DNA of 64,000 nucleotides from Brachyhypopomus gauderio (lineage: Eukaryota; Chordata; Actinopteri; Gymnotiformes; Hypopomidae): contig NC_135214.1 of the NCBI RefSeq assembly GCF_052324685.1, positions 26,833,624 through 26,897,623 on the forward strand, in the 5' to 3' direction. Made by a program: the position numbers and the translations under genes. How positions within the stretch are numbered: the stretch's first letter is position 1; each line of letters starts with the position of its first letter. The notes under the pieces were generated by a model, which was not told the DNA's origin, did not search any database, and saw only the letters and a list, made by a program, of their open reading frames with translations. Shown piece by piece: positions 53,318-64,000 of this stretch.

Positions 53318-56300
53318 TGTTTTTGTTTTTAGGATATTATATATGTGCCATTGAAGTATTTAGGAGGACATATGCTTTTCAGTGTATCTTGGACCTTTTT
53401 GTTTTGAGATGTTTGCGTCTTCAGAGACGTTTGCATTTTCACAATTTATAAAGGATGGTACGATTGTGACAGATTTTAGTTTCTGTGTCTTTTAACCTAA
53501 TGTTTCTTTGCTAGGTGCCAGGATTGAGGAATTCCTTTATGAGAAACTTGATCGGAAAGTTCCATATCGAGCCACCAATGGAGAAATACTGGGGCAATAT
53601 ATGCTTGAAGCAGCCAAGGAATTTGGCTCAGGGACTCCCTATGGTAAGAATCAAAATAAAAAAATATATAGCGCTTTTTACAAAAGCAGCTTTACAAGTG
53701 TCAGAGTCCAAGCCCCAGTGAGCAAACCAAGGGTGACAGTGGCAAGGAAAAACTCCCTAAGAGCATGAGGAATAAAACTTGAGAGGAAACAAGACTCCGG
53801 GGGGAAAACCCATCCTCCTCTGGCCGATGCCGGTCAACAAAACATAAATACATTGAACAAAAAAAAGATGGGAATGATAAATAATTCTTTGTGTGTATTA
53901 TATATATGTGTGTGTGTGTGTGTGTTCTCTATGTAATTCTTATTCAGTCCTAAACTTCTTAATGGTCAGTAATAGTAGTCCAGGGCCGTGGAGATCTCCC
54001 AGCAATAGCAGGGGAGAATTTGGGGTATTTTTTGGGTAGGAGGGCAGCTGTTTGGAAAAAGAAAAGAAGGAAAATTAGCTCTCTATAGGATTATTTGCGG
54101 GACAGAGGAAATGTAAACTTCTCTGGAGTGTGGCAGCCACTCCAGGATTAAATTATTACAGCCTAGCTAAAATGGCAGAACCACAGAACGTAACAGACTT
54201 GGAGGCATCCTGAGACTTTGACATCCATCCTCTACACTGTCAACAAACTTCAGTGATTACATGGAGTGACAAGATAACAGCACCAGCACCCCAGTTTCCC
54301 ATAAAACCCATGAACCCCTGGATCTGTAACCTTTATCTAAGGGGGCTCATTATTTACCAAATGCTAACCTAAATAAGCAAGTTTTCAACTTAGACTTAAA
54401 GATTGAGTCTGTCAGAGTCCTGGACACATTCTGGAAGGTTATTCCTTAGTTGGGGAGGGCTTATAAAAAAAGGCTTTTCCCCCTTCTGTTACCTTATTAA
54501 TTGTTGACCGGCATCCTGTGATCTTAGTGGACGTGCGGGTTCATAATAGGAGATAAGTTCCTGGAGGTAATCAGGAGCAAGCCCATGCAGTGCTTTATAA
54601 GTCGGAAGAATTTTAAAATCAATACGGAATTGAACTGGGAGCCACTGCAGGGCTGATGAGGCTGGCCTGATATGATTGAATTTTCTACTGGCTCTGGCTG
54701 TGGCATTTCGGACTACTTGAAGTTTATTTAGATTCATGTTTAGGCATCCTGACAGTAATGAGTTACAGTAGTCTAATCTGGAGCTAAGGTGTATACTAAT
54801 TTTTCTGCATCGTGCTGGGATAACGCATTTCTTAGCTTGGCAATGTTGCAGAGATATAGAAAGGCTGTCCTAGTAGTATCATCTATGTATTTATCAAATG
54901 ATAGGACAGAACCGAGTATGATTTTTGGCTACTGAGCCAGGTGTAATGTGGTAGTCTGCAAAATTTATCATTAGATCTGGTATTTACTGTCTTGTGGCAT
55001 TTGGGTCCAGAAGGAAAACCTCTGTTTTCTCACCATTAACTTGGAAAAAGTTTAGCGACATCCAGCATTTTAACATCTCTTACGCAGGCCTCAATTTTTC
55101 CTAATCTGGATTTGTCATCAGGTTTTGCTGATATGTAAAATTGGGTGTCATCTGCATAGCAGTGAAAGTTGACACAAAGTTGTTTGTTTATAACTATGCC
55201 CAATGGTAGCATGTATAATGTAAATAATATTGGTCCTAAGATGGAGCCTTGTGGGACTCCATATTTCACTTTTGTGCACTTGGAGGGAATATTATTGAGC
55301 TGTACAAACTGATGACGATTAGTTAAATAAGAATTAAACCATGAAAGGGCTGTACCAGAGATTCCAACCCAGTTTTCTAACCGTTCTAGCAGGATCTTGT
55401 GATCTATTCTGTCGAAATAAAAGTTGACAAACGGATGCAAGGCATTCTGCTGCCTTTCTAAGTGCTTAGTCACATGTTCTGATATACAGAATGCACTGTT
55501 GTTAGTTGCTTTATCATTGATTTATCATTTCATAGTGCTTTTAATCATGTGATGGATTTTAGCTTTCACTTCAGTAAATGAGTTTTCAGTTACTCTACAT
55601 GTTGTAATGAGTTTTTATTAGTGGGGCCGTTAACGCCGTTAACAGTTTGCAAACTGTTTTTGTGTGTGTGTGTGATTGAGTGGTGGGCCGTTAACGCCAT
55701 TAACACGGTTAAAGGCCCACCACTAGTTTTTTTTAAAGAATGTAGCATTTGCATTATAGGGTTGACCTTGTATTTTACTTCTGAAAAATAGATGAGGAAA
55801 TGGGATCAATTGAAGAATGTTTGTTTGTTTTTCTTTATAATATATTGGTGCAGAATTGAGTCACTCTGCTTGTAGAAAGTGTTCCACTTTGTACATTGTG
55901 ATTGTACATGCAGATGACATAATGGAAAAAGGCGTTTGAACAAAGGCAATCAATGGCACTTGTTTGCATAGAGAAGGCTTCAGCTTGGTTTTTCCATTGT
56001 GATTGAAGGGCACTGTGGATCCAGTGTGGCGCAGAACTTATTCGACCAGAAGTAAAGCAGCTTTGGGACATGTATTATATGACAGGAGTGCATGTCTCGT
56101 GTTCAGCTGAGCACAATGTTAAAATCCAGTGCTACCACGTGGAGAGAGAGGTGGGGGGTGTGGGAGTCTGTGGAACGTAATCCATTTGATTTCTGTCTCT
56201 GTGCTGCATTGTCCCTGCTTGCATGTCGTCAGCGTACAGCCAGACCAGTAACGTATGTCGCTGGCTCTTTCTCACCACTGCCTCATGGATCAATAGTGCA

Positions 56301-57135
56301 TTATTCAGAGGTCACATGCCATTTAATTCTGCAGCTTTGCACTGGCCAACATGCCTCCAGCCAGCCCAACACCAGCACTGGATAGACACAGACGAGCAAT
56401 TCTCCTTCCAGGTAATCAGTGCCTTTATTGCTTGGTATGAGCTGTGTTGATCTGTGACATTTATCTGCCTGATGGTAGATAATAGAATTGCACAGAGGTG
56501 TATGTCAAACTGTATCCTGGTCCTGCTACAGTAGGGATATTTTCTTCTAACAGCAGATGCATTTGGTTAATGATAAAATTATTCTGACATGAATACTAGT
56601 ATGTTATCATGGAAGCACAGATTGGTGCAAAAATGTACATGCTGCACTTACGCGTGACTATTAGCACGTTTAAGATGTCCATGGAGTTCAATTAGTGTGT
56701 CTACTCTTCCAAGCTGAAGTGCTCTTAGCATTAGTAAATGGCTCATTAATGACGTGTGGCTGAGTGGATGCTTTTATTTCAGTCTCTAGTGTCAGTGGAA
56801 CTGTAGGTCATGCTTGGCTGGGCTTCACTGATAGCTCTTCAGAGTGTAGAAAACCTCAAGATGTCCATCTGTAAACTGGATTAACTTGTGAAACTCCAGC
56901 ATGATACGTGAATCTAATCTGTTTTAGCCATATCTTTGGCTAAGGTAGTCTGGTGATGGAACTTTAGTTTTTGTAGTTGCTAGTGGTCATGTTTGTGGCT
57001 ATCCTCCTCTGTGGTTCTGATGCTCCTACACATGACAGACTTTACAAACAATGAGGTGACCAGGTGTCTGGTTGAAACTGTTGGATACTAGGGTTTGTTT
57101 GATTGATTGATTGTTCTGCTTAAGTATACATAAAA

Positions 57136-57191
<56 letters not shown>

Positions 57192-60100
57192 AAATGTAAT
57201 TAAACAGACGAAACACAGCATTTTAATCTAATAGCGCACCTGTTACAAAGTGTGTTTTTAACAACAACAACAACAACAACAACAAAACCATTAAAAAGTG
57301 AGTATGAAGGTATTTGTAAACCACAAACATAACGCCCAATGCAACGTCATCGGTCATGGGCACCATAGGCTTGTTGGAGATAAAGGCTCAGTCCGAAATG
57401 GCACTATGCACTAGATTTTCAAGCAGTACATTCTGCTCAAATGTTAAAGCAGTGCGTTCTTGCAGTAAGCGACTGGGCAGTATGCATACAACCTCGGACA
57501 TACTACCTCCACCATTTTACCTATCTCATATGACCTCACACGATCATGGGATAGGACAGTGTGCTGCAATAGCATACTTTAAAATGGCTCTTGATTCAGT
57601 AAGACATCCGGGTACTTTTCGCTTACTGTTTAATGCATACTATGTTTTCGGACATACTACCCTTTATTGCGTACTGCTTTGGCGTACTGTATAGGAGAGA
57701 GGATGGCATTTCAGATGGAGTCAAAGTCTTGGTGGTCAGTGAAACCGGCTGCAGTTGAGGGAGGAGATTAGCAGGCGTCGGATAGTTTTACCTGCCGCAA
57801 CCCACGTGAGCTGGCAAATATGTTTTTTTGAAGAGTATAAAATTAAATTTTGCATGTAAGCATAATATCCACACAAGTATTTTAATAGCCTGCAACCTAT
57901 TTTAACTTCTGTTTGAATCTACATGTCAGCGGGTTTTCTAGCCAATACGGATTAAGTTTTGTCGTCATCAAGCCGTTTCTCGCCTTGCGCAGCAAGTTCA
58001 GAGCAACTGCTGGACTTGTTTAAGAAACCTGCAGCTGATTGCTCACAGGAGTTCATATCGACGTACGTCATCCCACACAGGCAAACAAAAAAAAAAAACC
58101 CCAAAACAAACTGACATGCACCAAATCGACAACACATTTACCTGTAGATATAGTCGTGCTCGTTACGTAGAGATCACCCAACCATTATAGGCATCTCAAA
58201 GATAGGGGTCCACAAAGCATCCACTTTGACTGTTCACTTTCTGAAATGTAGAAAATAAACACATCACCAAGCTTAACTAAGGTCTTATAAGTTAAACATA
58301 TGTGCTGTTTTGCACGCACCATTACTCACTGGGCTTATTTAAGGTTTGTGTAATACTGGTAGAATAACTGCATCATTTTTTGCATAATAAAAATATTTTT
58401 TTATTTCTTAATGCTTAACCAAAATGCATTTTTTATATTTCAGAAATTCTCTAGGTTCTTTTTACATGAATAATGTACACTTTTTGCCATGTTGTTTTAT
58501 GTATGACCACTGGGTGCTTTCATTTTAATTGTTTATGCTTCAAAAATTGGAACTGAAATCTAGGAACTTGGACTCACTCATATTTATGGATGCAGTTATG
58601 AAGGCAGATATAAAAATAGTGTTTAGAAGAGGAGCTATGTCCATAGTCGTCATACACAACTTCAGTTAGTCCTGAGGGAAAATAATAGCTGATAAAATAA
58701 ACCTGCTTGAATGGTCTTTGGCTCTGTAGGAAGTACCTTGATTCAAGTGGGGGACTGCCAGAGGAGGCTAGGAGGAGCGGAGCGAGAGTTCCTGCAGACC
58801 TCTGCCATTAGCTTCCTCACTCCCCTACGGAACTTTCTGGAAGGGGATTGGAGGACCATAACGGTGAGCCTGGAGCTTTTGTGTCGTTGAAGACTTGATG
58901 AGCCGTGTAGGGGATTCTGTCCCGTTAAACTGTCCCCTTCTGCACGGCGATGTGACTTTACCTTCCTTCCTACTAACTTCAGTCCTCATTTATGTAAGAA
59001 CCTAAGGTGGCCTCAGATGCTTGTGCTGTGACCTAATCTCTTTCATCTTTGCCTCCCTGCAGAAAGAAAGGAGACTTCTTGAAAACCTGCGGTTGGATCT
59101 GGATGCCTGTAAAGCTCGGCTAAAGAAGGCCAAGGCGGCAGAGGCCAAGGCCACAGTAAGCTGCCCCGCCTGCCCCACACACTCTGCACTCCTCTTCTCT
59201 CCCTAGGCCCATACGCTCCTACTCTCCTCCTCCTCCTCCTCCTGTGGACCTTCACCCGTGACCCCTGTGAACTCTGTATTGAGCGTGAACTCGTGCTGTT
59301 AAATTCTGCACTAATCCTTCTGTCTTTGTCTCAAACTTTGCAGTGTGAGGGAGAAGTGAGTATTGGAGTGCCATCCTTCTCGAATAGGCATCCTTTCATT
59401 TGCTTTAATGCCTTGTCCTCGGGGACATAGCAAACCGGAGGTGGGGGAGGGGTGTGGTGTGGGTGTGTCAACAGCCCCACTTTTGCTGAAACGCGATTCC
59501 ACCTCCCTCCTCCCACTTTTGTCAGACTAAAACGATGCTAAAATATGCCACGTCCCAGAACACACCCACTTCTGAGAAGCTTGATGCACCCCTGCCCGTC
59601 CTTCTCCCCTTCCTTTTGCATCAGTAATTTTTTCCCATGCATCTAACATCTATCTTCATAGGTAGATCTTTATTCCTGGTTACAGCATTGGAGAGTTGCA
59701 CTGGTCTCAGTTTCAATAGCCTCCGTATCGGTAGAGCCTGCGGCCTGTCTGCTGTCAACCTCGAGACCGTTGACCGAAAACTTGCGCTGCTGTGTTTATG
59801 CTGTAGCTGCAGGGATTGCCTTAACACAGGTGGCTAGCAAAAGGTTGCTAAGGCAAACAAAAGCTAATTATTCCCCTTCTTCTTCCCTAGTGATTAGGCA
59901 CACTATGTCAGTTGAATCAGCAGAGCAGTCCAAGGGACAGTCGCAGTAAAGCATATGACTGAGGACATGAGCGATGCTAGTGTTTGCACCTGGGTCTGAG
60001 GGTTTACAGGCTGTATGCTTTGCACTGTAATGATAGTATTTGCACCTGGGTCTGAGTTTGTAGGCTGTATACAATGCACTGTAATGACGGTGTTTGTAAG

Positions 60101-63100
60101 CAATGCTGCAGGTGGCATGTTTGCATTGTTCATCCTTTTATTTATTTATTTATTTAATAAAGTTCAAAGATCAGAGGTGAAAAAACTGTTTGTTATAGTT
60201 GGGATGCTTCGGTGCTGCTGACATCACAGGAGAATGATGGACTGGTCCATTCTTAGTGAAATAGTGCTCTGATCTTTGAACTTTTCAAGGCATGGATCAC
60301 TGATGCATGACCTTTTTGTATATACTCACAGAATAGTACATATCCTACGATTTTATCCTTGAAAGATCAGAAAAGAAATTAGAAAAGGAAATCTTAATTA
60401 TCAACAGGTAACACGTTTGTTTGCAACAAGTGAGATTACGACATTGGCAAGACATTTCCCAGAACATCTCGGTGTGATTTTCTATTATCAGCCAGGTTAT
60501 CTGGTGTCATTTAATTGACCTGTTTGCTTTGCTGCCTACTTGGTGTGTCTAGATGTTCGTATAAAGCGCTGTTCTTTGGTTCTAGGCTGTGCCAGACTTC
60601 CAAGAGACTAGACCTCGTAATTATGTGCTGTCTGCCAGTGCATCAGCTGTGAGTAACAATCTTCCTGCTCTATGACTTGCCACAATACTCCTCATTACAG
60701 GCAGGGCTTAAGAGAAGGAGCCGGACTGCTGGTTTATGTGGATTTGGGCCCACACTGTCCACTGTGTTATTTTCTAAAGATCAGCTTATGACCTTATCTC
60801 CATCTCTATGAGAACATAACTGAATGCACAGCCAGTCTGTTATCATGCATACACCACCGGTGGCGTTTGTGTGCATGTGTGGTTTGGCTGTGATGGTTAT
60901 TGTCTTGCTCTCGTAGAATGTTAACTTTAACATTAATGTATTCAGAAAGAGTGCTATCTTTATTTTGTTTGTTTTCTATTATGTAGAAATGTCTGAATGT
61001 TTCTGATAACCTCAGCTCCAGCCCATGGTTGCACTGCCTAATACGATGTGAAGCAGTGACTGAAGAGAGCAACCTTTGACAAACATCTGTGTTTAAATGG
61101 CTGCTTATCATTTTTGACATCACTTTTTGTATGTTTTTCTTCTCGTATGTTTGCTCTTCAGCTCTGGACCGAAGAGGTGGAGAAAGTAAGTGTGACCTCA
61201 CTTCCTTTCTGTGATATTATTATACAGTCCTGCATAATTACCACCTGTCATTTTCAACCTTACTTGTCTCATTGTTAGTTTTGAACATTGCTTTCCTATA
61301 ACATGCGTGTGTGCGCGTGCGTGTGTGCGTGTGTTCGTTTGGCAGGCAGAGCAAGAATTGCGGGTGGCACAGACTGAATTTGACCGACAGGCTGAGGTCA
61401 CAAGGCTATTGTTGGAGGGAATTAGCAGCACACACGTGAGTCATGTTAACATGCAAAATGCTTATGCCCTCATCCAGGACACAAATCTGATGAGTGAAGA
61501 CCAGGAAGGGGCTGAATGAAGTTGTAAAACCTTGTAAAATTGTCAACAGCAGGAGTAGAATTCTGTGATTTTTGTCACTGACTTCTCTGAAACTGGAAAT
61601 TTAGATCCATCCATGGATGCTGACTTTGCTGTAGAAGTCATAGAATTCTTTAGGCATTCATGCTGTCATGCCACATAAATCCCAGGGTAGTCTTTTAAGT
61701 ACATATGATTACTTGAAGTGGAACATGCGTGGACAAACTCCACACATACATTGGGCATTTCGACACATGCCACATTTACTCCACACACACAGTATGTTTA
61801 GTCCTCCTGATTGCACTCTTCATACTCCAGAAACCTGAGCCATCTCCCGCCACAAATCAGTTGTGCTTTTTCCAGCTTCGGTTTTGTTAAAAACGGCCTC
61901 TTTGGGCTGAAAAAAGTTAAATGAACGAGAGATTCCTGTTTTTCAGGAAAAAAAATTGTTTGGCATACTGGTTCAGTCATTAAGTGCGATATTCCTTGTA
62001 TTTAAAATGTCTTATTTTCTTACTTTTTATTAGATTTGCACTGAACTGAAGTGGCACTCGCAATTGCCAATTATACAACTGTACAATGACAATAAAGGTG
62101 TCCTAATCATAAAAGGCCAGCACAACACTGGAACTGTTTTTGGGGTGTGTTATTATTCAGAGAGCATGTGTCTCTGACTGTGTTCCCCATACCTCTCCAC
62201 AACGGCAGTATGTGTGATCTGTGTGATCTGCTCGGGTGAACCACTAGTAACACCCCTGTGTTTTTCAGGTGAACCACTTGCGGTGCCTGCATGAATTTGT
62301 GGAAGCTCAGGCCACATATTACAGTCAGTGTCACCACTTCATGCAGGAGCTTCAGAAAGAGCTGCGCAGGTGAGGATCTGATTGGTCCCTCTTCTAAAGA
62401 CCCAGGGACACTAGAGATCTACTGGTAGTGTTGGCCACAAGAGGGCGCTGTTACAGAGGTTTTAATATGTACTGTATGTGGCTTTTTTGCCCCTCCCTCC
62501 CCATGTGCTTCCAGTGCCAATGGAGATGTGTGAGTAGGCCTTGAGACCGTTCCTTTGCCTGAGAATCTGGTCTTTTCTTATGTAAATGTGTTGGGATGCT
62601 TGATTGAGCTTGGATTCTCTGTCTTACTCACTCACACACTCTCTCTCTCTCTCTCTCTCTCTGTTGCTCTGCCCTACTCTATCCTGCTCTCTCAGAAGAT
62701 ACCCTAACTCATTTGTGGTGAATCCCAGGTCTGTCCGATGTCCTTCGTTTGACCCCTCGTCCGCTGTGCCCATCAACTCCTTGAGTCCGGAGGTGGAGGC
62801 CCTTCAGATCGAGGAGGTGCAGCCACCCCCTAGTGGCACACGCAGAGCTAAGGTCCTGTACGACTATGATGCTGCTGATACCAGTGAGCTCTCCCTCCTG
62901 GCTGATGAGGTGAAGGAACCTTTCATATAATTATTTGTTCAGAAAACCAACCAAAAGGTTGAGCATATGCTGCAAAAAAAAGATACCTTAGTTATCATGG
63001 TATATTGTATTTCTGAAAACATTTAATAGAGGATTTGTACTGATTGGACAGATTCTCATATGAATCTTTTTCTATTTCTTTTTTCTGTGCTTTGATTGGT

Positions 63101-63216
63101 TCATCCAGCTTATTACAGTGTACACAGTGCCAGGAATGGACTCTGATTGGCTGATTGGAGAGCGAGGAAACCAGAAAGGGAAGGTGCCTGTAACATACCT
63201 GGAGCTCTTGAGCTAA
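51060..63216 (+). CDS. sh3glb2: Endophilin-B2 (SH3 domain GRB2-like, endophilin B2), complete, 11 constitutive exons
   Basis: Endophilin B2 is a cytoplasmic N-BAR plus SH3 protein that binds and curves membranes and partners endophilin B1 in endosome, autophagy and mitochondrial dynamics. Exons are 51060-51122, 51717-51858, 53515-53643, 58730-58863, 59063-59155, 60586-60648, 61162-61185, 61346-61435, 62269-62369, 62696-62909 and 63109-63216, giving 386 residues (human 395). The N-terminal amphipathic helix MDFSVKKLASDAGVFFSRAV leads to the BAR domain (FTEEKLGQAEKTELDAHFES, LTPLRNFLEGDW, LDLDACKARLKKAKAAEAKA, TEFDRQAEVTRLLLEGISST). A short Pro-containing linker precedes the SH3 domain (AKVLYDYDAADTSELSLLAD, DWLIGERGNQKGKVPVTYLE). 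The linker exon is shorter than and diverged from the mammalian one. Intron 3 (5.1 kb) holds a LINE and MITEs. A candidate 12-nt alternative exon is listed separately. Confidence 0.96.
53262..53318. repeat. Compound (TA)n(CA)n microsatellite in sh3glb2 intron 2
   Basis: About 18 TA units run directly into about 10 CA units. Confidence 0.95.
53652..55475 (-). mobile_element. 5'-truncated L2-like LINE, antisense in sh3glb2 intron 3
   Basis: Read on the minus strand, 55473-55040 encodes a reverse-transcriptase portion with DHKILLERLENWVGISGTAL, YGVPQGSILGPILFTLYML and the catalytic CYADDTQFYIS. 54737-54490 encodes the C-terminal region (LQWLPVQFRIDFKIL, YKALHGLAPDYL). The 3' end is at about 53655, where the minus strand reads GTAAAAAGCGCTATATATTT, the usual tail. 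Stop codons separate the pieces. The 5' end is truncated near 55475. The insertion begins within about 10-15 bp of the exon 3 splice donor. Confidence 0.82.
55619..55725. mobile_element. Short hAT-type MITE (about 107 bp)
   Basis: The ends TAGTGGGGCCGTTAACGCC and GGTTAAAGGCCCACCACTA are imperfect inverted repeats, with a second inner copy of the left end at 55679 (AGTGGTGGGCCGTTAACGCC). The flanks GTTTTTAT and GTTTTTTT agree at 7 of 8 bases, consistent with an aged 8-bp target duplication. A (TG)n stretch lies inside. Confidence 0.65.
57140..57189. repeat. (TA)n microsatellite in sh3glb2 intron 3
   Basis: About 24 TA units, followed downstream by an (AAC)n run near 57261-57284. Confidence 0.95.
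57385..57725. mobile_element. MITE-like repeat with imperfect inverted ends
   Basis: The left end reads CTCAGTCCGAAATGGCA and the right end TGGCATTTCAGATGGAGTC. The reverse complement of the right end pairs with the left apart from a few changes. The interior is rich in the strings CATACTA and GCGTACT, seen in abundant fish DNA-transposon derivatives. Exact ends and target duplication were not resolved. Confidence 0.45.
59344..59355 (+). other. sh3glb2: Candidate 12-nt alternative microexon of sh3glb2
   Basis: TGTGAGGGAGAA lies between a pyrimidine-rich acceptor (CTTTGCAG) and a strong donor (GTGAGT). It would insert Cys-Glu-Gly-Glu between the KAKAT end of exon 5 and AVPDF of the next exon without changing frame. 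Endophilin B genes are known to use small alternative exons at this point of the BAR domain. Whether it is used in this animal cannot be seen from the sequence. Confidence 0.6.
59981..60090. repeat. Two-copy tandem repeat (about 55 bp unit)
   Basis: Two adjacent copies start TGTTTGCACCTGGGTCTGAG (59981) and TATTTGCACCTGGGTCTGAG (60037) and run to CACTGTAATGA in each. The start of a third copy (TGTTTG) is at 60091. Located in an sh3glb2 intron; no coding role. Confidence 0.85.
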
Positions 63217-64000
63217 AGAGGCTATATAAATGCATAGAGTGACGTGCTATTACATGCATTAACATGTAAAAATAAGTAGTTCTAAACAGATTCAGACATG
63301 GACTCAGTTTCATACTTTTGACTAAGAGAACTTTTTTTGTAATCCGAGAGTTTAGTTTATTTATTTTAATGTCAGCCTTAGTTTGTGTCTCAGCAGCACT
63401 AAAAAAAGTTCTTGAGAACTGCATAGTCTTTGATCCCATCCTCATGATACAAGATCACAAGCAGTTCTATACATCAGAATCTATAAAACCTTCCAACATT
63501 TGCAGACATAAAGCTGATGAACTTGTCATATCTCCACTCGTGGATTGTGTCTTACAATATTGCCACCCAAATACCCTTAAAGCCAAAAACAAAAGCTCAT
63601 AATTACATCATGCCAAATGCTTGAATCTGAAATCTCCAGACATTTAGATGTAGATATGTGCCTGACTTCAGACATCTGGACCCAAAAATAGCTGGTGCAG
63701 CTGTAACTTCTCACACCCTCACTATACCTCATTACCTATTAGTCCACCTATAACTTATCACACTCTGACTGTAACTCATCACCCATTAGTCCATCTGTAC
63801 CTTATCACACCCTGTCTTCTGTCCTCTCAGCTTTAGCCAGTCTTCCACTCAAACATAAGTTAACATTGGTTGGTTATAATGTCTAATGCCTTGCCTGTTT
63901 GTGCTCTTTGGTCCGTCAGCATCTGGGAACACCTCCCTGGGCTTCTCTCCTTTGCCTCTGTTATTTACTTTCCTAACAGCACCTCACTGGATGAGACAAA
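63217..64000 (+). other. sh3glb2 3' untranslated region to the window end
   Basis: No clear AATAAA was seen close to the stop codon. Near 63700-63810 there is a loosely repeated segment (TCACACCCTCACTATACCTC-like, with ATTAGTCCA twice). No coding sequence was recognised. Confidence 0.4.

Noticed and set aside
53508-53768. Reading through the sh3glb2 exon 3 donor as an 86-codon gene
   Set aside because: The homology stops at TPYG, followed by a GTAAGA donor; the rest is LINE tail sequence.
62518-62530. Possible second small exon of sh3glb2 (TGCCAATGGAGAT between CCAG and GTGTGA)
   Set aside because: Its 13-nt length would shift the frame and lead to a stop at the start of the next exon. Direct joining of 62369 to 62696 keeps frame.

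Overview
This is a vertebrate genomic window, almost certainly from a teleost fish. Genes are split by GT-AG introns, and every protein recognised has a vertebrate orthologue. The spacers carry fish-type repeats: L2-like LINE relics ending in an AAAGCGCTATATAAATAAA-type tail, Tc1 and hAT elements, and long (CA)n and (TA)n tracts. Nothing looks bacterial or viral, and there is no CRISPR array. I did not find a convincing tRNA or rRNA gene.

Layout, left to right: gle1 (+, 89-6785, mRNA export factor); a small secreted CULT-domain gene (+, 8540-9157); set (-, 12841-10188, histone chaperone and PP2A inhibitor); zdhhc12 (-, 15123-13788, palmitoyltransferase); slc25a25 (-, 22400-17442, mitochondrial ATP-Mg/Pi carrier); a 6.3 kb spacer with a dead Tc1 element; naif1 (+, 28686-30271); eeig1, formerly fam102a (+, 32110-45635, large first intron); an MRH-domain membrane protein (-, 49330-48133); and sh3glb2 (+, 51060-63216, endophilin B2). 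I rebuilt all exon boundaries by reading splice sites and codon phase, and every join keeps frame. The resulting lengths are close to those of the human proteins.

The genes are not an operon or pathway. What links them is conserved synteny: GLE1, SET, ZDHHC12, SLC25A25, NAIF1, EEIG1 and SH3GLB2 all lie in human 9q34.11, in a different order. The CULT gene and the MRH gene are the two members not expected from that block.

The most interesting non-coding structure is in eeig1 intron 8. A 1.22 kb hAT element with a perfect 8-bp target duplication begins 12 bp after the splice donor. It carries inside it a second 349-bp hAT element with its own perfect 8-bp duplication, which splits the first element's transposase reading frame. 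Other points are an 84-bp intron in the CULT gene that stays open in frame, a 12-nt candidate microexon in sh3glb2, a LINE inserted next to an sh3glb2 splice donor, a ~250-bp palindrome in gle1 intron 1, and a short repeat copying the splice donor of zdhhc12 exon 1. I saw no evidence for a wholly new biological system.
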